A stretch of DNA of 13,449 bases from contig VBJK01000117.1 of NCBI GenBank assembly GCA_005879655.1, positions 1 to 13,449 on the forward strand, given 5' to 3'. Below, one piece after another: positions 7,447 to 13,449 of this stretch (position 1 is the stretch's first letter; each line of letters opens with the position of its first letter). Both the position numbers and the translations under genes were made by a program. Origin of the DNA: Chloroflexota bacterium (GTDB taxonomy: Bacteria > Chloroflexota > Ktedonobacteria > Ktedonobacterales > Ktedonobacteraceae). Under the pieces are notes generated by a model. The model was not told the DNA's origin and searched no databases. It was given only the letters and a program-made list of their open reading frames with translations.

Positions 7447-9192
7447 CTACAATCCTGCCTTTGTTAGTTCTTCTTTCAGTGCACGCAGATTTCGGTGCTG
7501 TTCACGTAGCGTGGTCACATAGTTCATCCACACCTCATTCTCCCCATGCTTCTCATACAATAAACGCATCTTGGTTAGATAGAGACAAGCCTCTTGATAG
7601 TTCTTGCGCTCTCGTTGCGCAATCAACCTTTCCACACGTTGTTGGTACAGTTCTATGGCCTCATGGGGTCGTGTTTCTTCCGCAGCCTTTGCCACCTTGA
7701 GGTCGATATCGAAGCCAGAAGAAGGATAGCCTGTCGTGTAGGTGTAGCCGTAGCGGTCCCTTTTTGCCATGCTCCTCAACAGGGACAACGCTTTGTCGAT
7801 CTCCCCTTCGTCCACAGCTATCTGAACCAAGAGCAAGATTTTCCCTTCCTGTTCTAGATACGCGAGTAACGCTACTTGCATCGTCTCCCAGCGACCCAGT
7901 TGCAGTGCCAGACTGCGTAACTGCTGATAGTGATCGAGCCAAGGCTGCGTAGAGAAGATCTTTTCCGTGATCTCTAATTCCCCAGTCAGATGGTCTGTAG
8001 TCCGGTAGTACTTTTGAAGCCATTGTAGCACACTGATGGATGGCTTCTCCAAGAGACGCGCTCGAACCAAGCGCTCGGCCACCACAGACTGTTGGTGGGA
8101 GATGAACACGTCGGCCAGTTGCAGCAGTCTCGACTCATCGACCGAGTGGGCTTCTCTCTCTGCCTCCTCGACACGTCCAAGCGTCAAGAGACGATCAATG
8201 AGGGGTATCATGAGTCCAGCTTCACGGCAGATTTGCAAGTATTCTTCAGAGCTGAGCGTCTCTTTTTGCAAGTCCAACAAGAACTGGCCATATGCCGAAC
8301 GCTCCGAACCTGCGACCTTTGTCAGCCTTGGACGAATCTTCTCCGCGAGCACATTTCGTTCCAGCGGCGTTGTGTGTCCAATGAGTTGTTCTGACGCATC
8401 CTCCGCAAAACCTGGACGCTCATAGCTCTCCAGGTCTCGCTGGTAGACCTCAAAAAGCACAGCAATAATCTTCTCCCGTGCAACCCTGTCCGTCTGCGCA
8501 TTGGCCAAACAGGTCCCTAATGCTGCAATGCAGGCTCGGACAAACGCTTCTAATCCCTCTTCCTCTGGATAGTACGGTTCTTCTTCATACTCTTCCTCCT
8601 CTTCTTCCTCCTCTTCATAATACAGATGAGAATGTTCAACTATCTCGTTGATCAGGGTTTCGTAGATGGTTACAGCCCCAAGGAGGTCTTTTTGCTGAGC
8701 CAGGCCATCAGCCGTTTCTTTGACTTGAGCGAGTGTCTCTGCAATGTTGGCCGTCTTGCCCCTGAATGCATCAGCGATCTGAGGAGCAAAGAGAGCCGTC
8801 TTGACAGGCACCATGTGTTGCGCGGGGCGCATGAGGTAGCCGTCGGGATGACGGACCCAAAACTGTCGCATATGCCAGGGGGAATCCGCGAGCTCACGCA
8901 CGATGTCTGCCTGGGCTTCTCTGGCCTGTTGGTAGACAGCATCAACATCTTCGACGAGCAAAACAATTTCCACCCCACTGCCGCGCTGTCCTGGCGCTAG
9001 AAGGTGCAGGCCGACATCAGCCCAGTACGCGCTCGTGTCTGCTGCAAGTTGCACAAAAGTCTCCCCATGAGCCACCTCAGCATACTCATTGGCTTCACGT
9101 GCGATGACACGAAAGCCTAGAACCTTTTCAAACCAGAGAATGGATTGCTCAAAATCGCTCACACACATCTCAACCCAGCTTGTTTTCGTCAT
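7447..9192 (-). CDS. VOC-domain fused to SWIM-type C-terminal helical domain
   Basis: This encodes a 581-aa two-part protein. Residues 1-125 are a VOC (glyoxalase/bleomycin-resistance fold) domain: 'VEMCVSDFEQSILWFEKVLG' (7-26), 'GVEIVLLVEDVDAVYQQA' (73-90) and the closing 'FWVRHPDGYLMRP' (111-123). A Glu/Tyr-rich linker lies at 191-212. Residues about 213-581 are the helical domain found C-terminal to the zinc finger in COG4715-type SWIM proteins: 'VAREKIIAVLFEVYQRDLE' (237-255), then 'HEAIELYQQRVERLIAQRER' (510-529) and the ending 'LREQHRNLRALKEELTKAGL'. It has no SWIM motif. The fusion is continuous in one frame with no sign of an assembly junction. The ATG at 9192 has AAAGGTGG 7 bases upstream. 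It is probably the first gene of an operon with the TPR gene. Metal ligands of the VOC part are not clear: Glu8 sits where many members have His. Sensing rather than catalysis is possible. Confidence 0.82.
   Translation of the reverse strand: MTKTSWVEMCVSDFEQSILWFEKVLGFRVIAREANEYAEVAHGETFVQLAADTSAYWADVGLHLLAPGQRGSGVEIVLLVEDVDAVYQQAREAQADIVRELADSPWHMRQFWVRHPDGYLMRPAQHMVPVKTALFAPQIADAFRGKTANIAETLAQVKETADGLAQQKDLLGAVTIYETLINEIVEHSHLYYEEEEEEEEEYEEEPYYPEEEGLEAFVRACIAALGTCLANAQTDRVAREKIIAVLFEVYQRDLESYERPGFAEDASEQLIGHTTPLERNVLAEKIRPRLTKVAGSERSAYGQFLLDLQKETLSSEEYLQICREAGLMIPLIDRLLTLGRVEEAEREAHSVDESRLLQLADVFISHQQSVVAERLVRARLLEKPSISVLQWLQKYYRTTDHLTGELEITEKIFSTQPWLDHYQQLRSLALQLGRWETMQVALLAYLEQEGKILLLVQIAVDEGEIDKALSLLRSMAKRDRYGYTYTTGYPSSGFDIDLKVAKAAEETRPHEAIELYQQRVERLIAQRERKNYQEACLYLTKMRLLYEKHGENEVWMNYVTTLREQHRNLRALKEELTKAGL
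8578..8616. repeat. Trinucleotide (GAG/GAA) tract inside the VOC-fusion gene
   Basis: On the minus strand this codes for residues 193-205 of the fusion protein, Glu interrupted by one Tyr. On the plus strand it is an almost uninterrupted run of CTC/TTC triplets. It forms the hinge between the VOC and helical domains. Triplet runs can change length by slippage without breaking frame. Confidence 0.7.
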
Positions 9193-9266
9193 GACTTAAC
9201 CACCTTTCAAGCCTCTCCACTGCTTGCGCATTCTTGCAAGTGCCTTGCATGATGAAGAATGAGTCA

Positions 9267-9295
9267 ATCATATCATAGAAGTTACCGCTTGACGA
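9267..9295 (-). promoter_or_regulatory. Probable promoter of the VOC-fusion/TPR operon
   Basis: On the minus strand, TCGTCA (9290-9295) lies 17 bases before TATGAT (9267-9272), with TG one base upstream of the -10 (extended -10). A start near 9260 gives a leader of about 65 bases before the ATG at 9192. Confidence 0.4.
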
Positions 9296-9409
9296 GAGCA
9301 GCTTCAAAGCAGAGCCACATCTCCTTTTGCTCACCTTTTACACACGCAACGAGCAATGAGGATTTTTCATTGAAAGACAAAGCCTCGGCACACGCTGGTC
9401 ATGCAAGGC

Positions 9410-9439
9410 TTGTCGAGGACCTTCTCCTGCGGATACAAT
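9410..9439 (+). promoter_or_regulatory. Promoter immediately before the small VOC gene (leaderless)
   Basis: TTGTCG (9410-9415) and TACAAT (9434-9439) are 18 bases apart. The -10 ends only 6 bases before the ATG at 9446, so transcription would begin at or next to the start codon. This agrees with the absence of any Shine-Dalgarno sequence there. Confidence 0.45.
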
Positions 9440-9445
9440 AGGCAT

Positions 9446-9844
9446 ATGGAAGCAAGAATCAGTCTTATCACATTAGGTGTTCAAGATCTTGACACCTCTA
9501 TCACCTTTTATCGAGACGGGTTAGGGTTGCCACTGCGTGAAGGCACTGACGGCATCGCCTTCTTTGAACTCAAGGGCACATGGCTCGCTCTCTTTCCTCT
9601 ACAAGCCTTGGCTGCCGATGCGGGTGTCTCCTCACAAAGAGGTGCTTTTGCAGGTTTTACCCTTGCTCATAACGTGCGCTCAAAACAAGGGGTCGATCAG
9701 GTTTTACAGCAAGCTCAAGACGCTGGTGCAGTGCTCATCAAACCTGCGGCTTCGACTGACTGGGGTGGCTACTCTGGCTATTTCCAAGATCCCGATGGGT
9801 ATCTGTGGGAAGTTGCTTGGAATCCGCACTTCTGGATCGAGTAG
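9446..9844 (+). CDS. Stand-alone VOC-family (glyoxalase-fold) protein
   Basis: This encodes a 132-aa single-domain VOC protein. The N-terminus 'ARISLITLGVQDLDTSITFY' (3-22) is the usual first beta-alpha unit, and 'DWGGYSGYFQDPDGYLWEVA' (105-124) the usual closing strand, with Glu122 at the expected metal-ligand position. 'AGFTLAHNV' (69-77) supplies a possible His75. The family includes metal-dependent lyases, dioxygenases and binding-only resistance proteins; this member cannot be assigned to one. The frame is open to an ATG at 9401, but that start would add 15 residues with no homology-like sequence and would overlap the promoter, so 9446 is chosen. It is divergent from the VOC-fusion gene, 253 bases away. 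The two VOC domains share only the fold-level pattern, so this is not a recent duplication. Confidence 0.85.
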   Translation: MEARISLITLGVQDLDTSITFYRDGLGLPLREGTDGIAFFELKGTWLALFPLQALAADAGVSSQRGAFAGFTLAHNVRSKQGVDQVLQQAQDAGAVLIKPAASTDWGGYSGYFQDPDGYLWEVAWNPHFWIE

Positions 9845-9895
9845 CCAAGCTGTGATGCACACGTTGTGCGGCAAAGCTGAAGGGAAGTCGATGAC

Positions 9896-9917
9896 GTATC
9901 CTCTCAACGTTTCGGGG
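9896..9917. repeat. IS66 left terminal inverted repeat
   Basis: Begins GTATCCTCTCAAC and ends GGGG. It is the inverse of 11757-11778 with three mismatches. It lies 51 bases past the stop codon of the small VOC gene. The 155 bases between this repeat and the transposase stop contain no gene. Confidence 0.75.
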
Positions 9918-10072
9918 AAAGCTCAACTTATGACAGGGTTCTGCATGCTCTTTCGACAGGGATGGGTCTCTATTGGGAAGAAAAGGTGGGGAAACCGCAA
10001 CACCATGTTTGAGACGGTTCAATCTCAGAACATTCGCATGAATCGTATTAAAAGGAAACAGCTTCAATTTCT

Positions 10073-11233
10073 TCATGCCCAGGAGGTAGCCAACTGGGCA
10101 TCTTGAGAGCGTTCCAGAATGAGATGAGCTAAACTGGGCAAGGTGTTCGCTTGAGCAATTCGATCATAGAAATACTGATACATATTGACTCCGAGCTTGC
10201 TTGCAGTGGCAACAATCGTCTGAAACGTATCCCAAGCCCTAACTCCTTCTCTGGTACATGCCTGTAGACTCACATCGCGCTTGCGTACTCGCTGTCTGGC
10301 ACCTAGTTCGGCAGGATTGTTGTGTAAGGGGATTTCAGGATGGGAAAGCACCATGAGTAATGCTTCCTTCTTAGCCAAGGTAAGGGCTTTACGCTTATCC
10401 AACTGTTCGTAGCCAGTGGTCTGCTCGAAGAGATGCTCAAATTCCTGTTGCAAGCAGTGCGCCTCTTCCTGATTGGGATTTTGTCGATAAGCCAAGAGCT
10501 TGCGGTACAACTTCCAGAAATCCTCTTTGAAAGTGTCCAATGTTTGGCAATGGTAAGGGATGTGTGGAGTCAACTTCTTGTCATGGCGAAACTCATGAAT
10601 CCAACAGAGCGCTAACTCAACCGTCAACCAGTTGAACTGTGGGGCATCGTCACAGACCAGGAGTTCTCCTATCGGCCAAATCGTTTGGGTTCGGTAGGCG
10701 GCTATCGCCAGGCCATCCTTGATCAGTTTCCGTTGTTTCTTCCCCAGTTTGGGCAGATGCTCATCGAGCAATCTGTCCAGTTCGTCTTCCTTCCAATCTT
10801 GCTCGTGGGGGAGGAGTTCAATGAGCTTCTCGCACCAGATCTTCGCTACCCCCAACTCCTTCAAAAGGGGAAAAGCCAGTTCATTCAAGCGGAATGCTGG
10901 ATCAGTTCCACTCTGGAGGACTCGAAGAAGACTGAGGCGATCTTTCGATGGTGAGGTGTAATAGGCTGTAGAGAACGGATTGCACAGCACATGGCACTGC
11001 TCGTTCTTGCCATCTACTCTGGTTGCCGTGCTGTCTAGATGTTGCCACGGGCTACTTGCTAGTCCGGCCTGTACTACTGCTGCACTCTCGGCGTGGAACT
11101 GCTCCTGGTCTTTTATCAGGAAATGGGAGAGTTGTCCTGCGCTGATAGACATTCCAACTGTCTGTAAAAGTTCGAGGATTTTCGGCTCACTCATGCCACC
11201 GGAATAGTAGAGTGCCAACACCCAGGCTCTCAC
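10073..11233 (-). CDS. IS66 transposase, catalytic part (downstream of amber codon)
   Basis: This is the 386-aa DDE catalytic portion of an IS66-type TnpC transposase. Residues numbered from the GTG at 11233: 'HLDSTATRVDG' with Asp67, 'LLVCDDAPQF' with Asp195 or Asp196, and 'NNPAELGARQRVRKRDVS' with Glu309 form the expected triad. The last ~40 residues ('GVNMYQYFYDRI...') are the usual IS66 C-terminal region. It is in the same frame as 11255-11710: after the amber codon the frame reads K-G-Q-F-G-P-G before the GTG. A full-length protein would therefore be about 545 aa. The GTG is only a formal start, with no convincing ribosome-binding site, so this is best read as the 3' part of a gene broken by one nonsense change. 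The catalytic half is otherwise intact. Confidence 0.85.
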   Translation of the reverse strand: MRAWVLALYYSGGMSEPKILELLQTVGMSISAGQLSHFLIKDQEQFHAESAAVVQAGLASSPWQHLDSTATRVDGKNEQCHVLCNPFSTAYYTSPSKDRLSLLRVLQSGTDPAFRLNELAFPLLKELGVAKIWCEKLIELLPHEQDWKEDELDRLLDEHLPKLGKKQRKLIKDGLAIAAYRTQTIWPIGELLVCDDAPQFNWLTVELALCWIHEFRHDKKLTPHIPYHCQTLDTFKEDFWKLYRKLLAYRQNPNQEEAHCLQQEFEHLFEQTTGYEQLDKRKALTLAKKEALLMVLSHPEIPLHNNPAELGARQRVRKRDVSLQACTREGVRAWDTFQTIVATASKLGVNMYQYFYDRIAQANTLPSLAHLILERSQDAQLATSWA

Positions 11234-11254
11234 TCCTGGCCCAAACTGCCCTTT

Positions 11255-11710
11255 CTAACCAGGGGGCATTTCTGCGAGGTACGTTTGTTTTTGGCTTGGA
11301 GAGTAATACTTCTCTTTGCGGAACCTGATATTCTCGGTACGAAACTCAATGTCCTGCACAATCACCTCTTCATATCCCTTAAACTTTGCATCTTGAGGGA
11401 GTTGTTTGTGATCAACCTTCAACACCTCGATCCGGTCTATCCTTATCCCAGCTTTCTTAGCTTTCTTGTCATGAGGTTTGGACTCGCGGCGCTCTTTTTC
11501 TGAAGATTGATCACGAGCTGGCTTGTTCGCGTTGATCTTTGGCTTGCCTTGTTCACCCTTGAGTCGATTGTTCTCATCGCGCAGTTGTTGGATCTCTTCG
11601 GCTTGCTCTTGAATGGTGGCATGCTGCTTTTCCACCAAGTTCATCAGGTACAAGACCACCTTGCGCACTGTTTCATCTTCTCTTGTCTTGGGATCGAAGT
11701 TTTCTAGCAT
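11255..11710 (-). CDS. IS66 transposase, N-terminal part (ends at amber codon)
   Basis: This 151-aa fragment carries the N-terminal region of the IS66 TnpC protein. A leucine-zipper-like coiled coil lies at about residues 15-55 ('YLMNLVEKQHATIQEQAEEI', then 'QQLRDENNRLKG'). A Lys/Glu-rich linker follows (55-90), then the beta-rich segment 'RFRKEKYYSPSQKQTYLAEM' (132-151 region). The Cys-rich IS66 zinc finger found in many relatives is absent. It ends 'MPPG-stop' where intact homologues, as I recall them, read 'PxGYxGQFGPG', so a Tyr codon probably became TAG. The ATG at 11710 directly abuts GGAGGT with no spacer, which is unusually tight, and that Shine-Dalgarno lies in a palindrome (11713-11728). 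Confidence 0.8.
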   Translation of the reverse strand: MLENFDPKTREDETVRKVVLYLMNLVEKQHATIQEQAEEIQQLRDENNRLKGEQGKPKINANKPARDQSSEKERRESKPHDKKAKKAGIRIDRIEVLKVDHKQLPQDAKFKGYEEVIVQDIEFRTENIRFRKEKYYSPSQKQTYLAEMPPG

Positions 11711-11712
11711 AC

Positions 11713-11728
11713 CTCCAGTATACTGGAG
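11713..11728 (-). promoter_or_regulatory. Perfect 16-base palindrome covering the transposase ribosome-binding site
   Basis: CTCCAGTATACTGGAG is its own reverse complement. In the transposase mRNA it can fold as a 6-bp stem with a four-base loop whose 3' arm contains the GGAG of the Shine-Dalgarno, directly before the ATG at 11710. This would hide the site and reduce translation from read-in transcripts, a known strategy in insertion sequences. It could equally be a protein operator. Confidence 0.45.
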
Positions 11729-11756
11729 CCGCCAATTTTAGCCTGAGGCTATGCTG

Positions 11757-11778
11757 CCCCTGAATGTTGAGAGGATAC
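11757..11778. repeat. IS66 right terminal inverted repeat
   Basis: Read on the minus strand it begins GTATCCTCTCAAC and ends GGGG, matching 9896-9917 at 19 of 22 positions. It lies 46 bases upstream of the transposase start. Confidence 0.75.
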
Positions 11779-12055
11779 CGAGAATCGCCGTCCATTCCGC
11801 TCGGACCATCGTGAGACGAGACCAGGCACCACGCTTGTGCCCAGATACGCGAGATGAACCTGCACGACGGGTTCTCCTTTGCCGAGGAAGTTGGCCTGAG
11901 CCCCAATACCCATGCGGCGCGTGCCGCTGAAGACGATTGGCTTCCCCGAACGCTCTGCGGCCAGAGAACGCAGCCCGCCGAGGCCCGCAAGACGACGACC
12001 GGCGCACGTTGCCCGCTTTTTCCGCAACCATTTGCGCTCTTTGGTTCAATGTCAT
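11779..12055 (-). pseudogene. GC-rich gene remnant cut off by the IS66 end
   Basis: The minus strand from 12055 reads as two overlapping frames that look coding in turn. 'MTLNQRAQMVAEKAGNVRR' comes first. A different frame then begins near 12000 and runs 'LAGLGGLRSLAAERSGKPIV', 'FSGTRRMGIGAQANFLGKG' and 'EPVVQVHLAYLGTSVVPGLV' up to the IS boundary. The second stretch has strong G/C at third codon positions and is GC-richer than the rest of the window. I do not recognise the family. The likely history is a gene with a frameshift near its start and its 3' part lost at the IS end. TATATT at 12062-12067 lies 6 bases before the ATG, a leaderless-type arrangement. No continuation of this gene is visible beyond the other IS end. 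Confidence 0.35.
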
Positions 12056-12677
12056 AGAATTAATATAACTTACATAATTCTCCCTCAGTTCTACCCAAAA
12101 GCCCAGCGGATGTCAAGGCAAACAGGACCACCAAATCATACACATTGCATCATTCACAGAATTGCGATAAGATAGAGACATGCCTTTGGAGGCTTTTTCC
12201 TTGTGCTTTGACACAAAACGCGGGCGTTCGGACAACAGAGAGGAAAAAAGATGGTATGGCAATGGTATGGTAAAAGATGGCAATTTGGGTTTATCGAGTA
12301 ATGAGGCGCACTTGTGCGGCTGGGCGAAAGAGAAAAGATGAACAGAACTATGGGGAGTTCAGACCACATGCCCTCTCGCTCGTCGGCGTCTTGTCGGACC
12401 CCCTTTTTCCCTGAATGGGTCCGCTTTGCCCCCTCTGCGATGCCATCCACCCAACATCGGAAGGCTTCTTTGTCCAGACAGGGCGTCTCGTCTGCCGTGT
12501 TGCTATGCATCAGGCGCTTTCTGGTTCCTCAACTGGACCCGCGTATGCAGATATGCCTCAAAACACGAGATGCCATTCGAGAGCCTGCTTGCTCTCAAAC
12601 AAGCAGAGAAGCCAAGAGTTTTCCAGGTTCTCCGTCAGGCACGATCAGACAAGAATTGAGAGAAATTACACGACTTC
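12056..12677. other. Intergenic, possible decayed small gene, nothing firm
   Basis: No gene can be supported firmly. A plus-strand frame starting at 12415 directly after an in-frame stop reads 'MGPLCPLCDAIHPTSEGFFV' and looks coding for about 35 codons, with a CxxC pair. A second frame then looks better ('MPFESLLALKQAEKPRVFQV', ending at 12659). That pattern suits a small frameshifted zinc-ribbon-like relic. Short direct repeats (ATGGTATGG twice) occur at 12250-12271. No terminator or clear promoter for the next gene was seen. Confidence 0.3.
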
Positions 12678-13449
12678 ATGGATAAAGAATACTATACACC
12701 GAAAGAAGTACGCGCATTACTTGGTATGACGTACAGCGGATTACAGAATCAGATCAATACCGGAAATCTCCATCCCGTTATCCCCCCAGGACGCAAACAG
12801 AAACTCTACCTCAAGCAGGAGGTCGATACACTCAAGGCACAACGAGAAGCGTGGGAACGCAGCCACCACGTGGCACAGGCGGCTGTGCCTCCCACGTTCG
12901 GGCAAGCCAGCATAGCTGATCTGCGAGAAGCGGCAGAACTGGCTGATGCCGTCTTCGGCACAGGCCATCCTCTTTCTCTTCACACACGTCTGGCATGCCT
13001 GCAAAAAAACCCCGCTCTTGACTACGTGCTCAAACAGGGAGACCAGATTGTAGGCTTCTTTTCTCTGCTTCCCTTACCATCTCAAACCATTCTTGATCTC
13101 TTGCAGGGACGCCGCACCGTCTCTGACCTGTCTGCCAGAGACATCTTACCTTCTGTCCCTGGGCAAACCGTAGACCTCTTTGGTCTGGCTCTTGGGGTGC
13201 GTCCAGGTGCCAGCCTCAAGACGCGCCGCACGTGGGGAGAACTCCTGCTGCTTGGAGCCAGGCGGGTGATTGTCAACCTTGGTCATCTTGGCATCATCAT
13301 TGCCACCCTCTCGGCCCAGAGCGAGACCCCTTTGGGCTGCCACCTCATCACACATCTTGGTTTCACCCAAATCGTCTCTCCTCTTGAGGGCCTCCACAAC
13401 TTTACCATTGATGTCGAACCTTCAGGTCTCCCTTTTCTTCTTGATTACA
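12678..13449 (+). CDS. HTH-domain protein with GNAT-like C-terminal part (3' end outside window)
   Basis: The frame is open from the ATG at 12678 to the window edge, giving 257 residues without a stop. The N-terminus 'MDKEYYTPKEVRALLGMTYS' to 'KLYLKQEVDTLKAQ' (1-54) is a MerR/excisionase-like winged helix-turn-helix of the HTH_17 sort. Residues 75-240 resemble a GNAT acetyltransferase: 'ALDYVLKQGDQIVGFFSLLP' (113-132), 'VDLFGLALGVRPG' (165-177) and 'LLLLGARRVI', then 'CHLITHLGFTQI' (221-232). The CoA-binding loop is not canonical: 'TRRTWGELL' replaces the usual RGxGxG/A pattern. Multi-copy proteins of this build are characteristic of Ktedonobacter as I know it. The start is chosen on homology-like N-terminal sequence; the nearest purine-rich tract (GAGAG) is about 17 bases upstream. 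Likely a transcriptional regulator; enzymatic activity is uncertain. Confidence 0.75.
   Translation, partial: MDKEYYTPKEVRALLGMTYSGLQNQINTGNLHPVIPPGRKQKLYLKQEVDTLKAQREAWERSHHVAQAAVPPTFGQASIADLREAAELADAVFGTGHPLSLHTRLACLQKNPALDYVLKQGDQIVGFFSLLPLPSQTILDLLQGRRTVSDLSARDILPSVPGQTVDLFGLALGVRPGASLKTRRTWGELLLLGARRVIVNLGHLGIIIATLSAQSETPLGCHLITHLGFTQIVSPLEGLHNFTIDVEPSGLPFLLDY

Larger units (their letters stand above)
9896..11778 (-). mobile_element. IS66-family insertion sequence (tnpC only)
   Basis: A 1,883-bp element is bounded by imperfect terminal inverted repeats (9896-9917 and 11757-11778, 19 of 22 identical, both beginning GTATCCTCTCAAC). It contains one transposase reading frame on the minus strand (11710 to 10073) of IS66 TnpC type. 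There are no tnpA or tnpB accessory genes, so it belongs to the short, tnpC-only group. The reading frame is interrupted by an amber codon at 11257-11255. The 8-base flanks (TCGATGAC on the left, CGAGAATC on the right) are not direct repeats, although IS66 normally makes 8-bp duplications. The element was therefore probably involved in a later rearrangement. An autonomous, active copy is unlikely unless the amber codon is read through. Confidence 0.85.

Noticed and set aside
10076..10100. Inverted repeat TGCCCA...TGGGCA at the transposase 3' end as a terminator
   Set aside because: The stem is only 6 bp with a 13-base loop and no T-run follows on either strand; most of it is coding for the transposase C-terminus.
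11738..12055. Minus-strand 105-codon frame as an intact gene
   Set aside because: Only its first ~20 residues look coding. After that another frame has the better codon use, and the frame runs through the IS66 terminal repeat, so it is treated as a remnant.
12314..12685. Plus-strand 123-codon open frame
   Set aside because: Arg/Ser-rich composition, no motif, overlaps the start of the HTH/GNAT gene in another frame, and neighbouring frames look more coding.

Overview
The window looks like a chromosomal segment of a Ktedonobacteria-type Chloroflexota (Ktedonobacter or a relative). This rests on recognised protein families, not on a marker gene: an HTH + acetyltransferase-like protein beginning 'YYTPKEVRALLG', a tetratricopeptide protein with the 'FTLDQLIEQE' linker, two proteins resembling the C-terminal helical half of SWIM zinc-finger proteins (COG4715 type), an orphan XPB/helicase-associated-domain protein, and an IS66 element carrying only a tnpC-like gene. 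Coding is loose, with long intergenic stretches, degenerate repeats and gene remnants, as expected of large IS-rich Ktedonobacterial genomes.

Layout. 1-1293: no convincing gene; two degenerate copies of a ~300-bp repeat (77-610), an AT-rich stretch and a 95-bp hairpin (892-986). 1294-1824 (+): DinB-superfamily protein. 1825-2459: no gene; a third copy of the repeat (2133-2440). 2460-4640 (-): 726-aa helicase-associated (XPB N-terminal-like) protein. 5089-6552 (+): 487-aa SWIM-associated helical protein without a SWIM finger, divergent from the previous gene. 7381-6566 (-) and 9192-7447 (-): a probable two-gene operon, with a fusion of a VOC (glyoxalase-fold) domain to a SWIM-type C-terminal domain, then a TPR protein. 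9446-9844 (+): small stand-alone VOC protein, apparently leaderless. 9896-11778: IS66-family element with recognisable terminal inverted repeats; its transposase frame is split by one in-frame amber codon and its start is overlapped by a perfect palindrome. 11779-12055 (-): GC-rich remnant of a gene ending at the IS end. 12056-12677: no solid gene. 12678-13449 (+): 5' part of an HTH/GNAT-like protein running off the window.

How the genes may work together. The block 2460-9844 is the interesting one. It holds a DNA-transaction-associated domain protein lacking its usual XPB helicase neighbour, two paralogous SWIM-type C-terminal proteins that both lack a SWIM finger (one has a VOC domain at its N-terminus instead), a TPR scaffold, and a second VOC protein divergent from the fusion. 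This is compatible with a helical-scaffold module whose small-molecule or nucleic-acid sensing end has been exchanged. That is inference; no catalytic engine (ATPase, nuclease, protease) is visible in the window, so a complete defence or repair system cannot be claimed.
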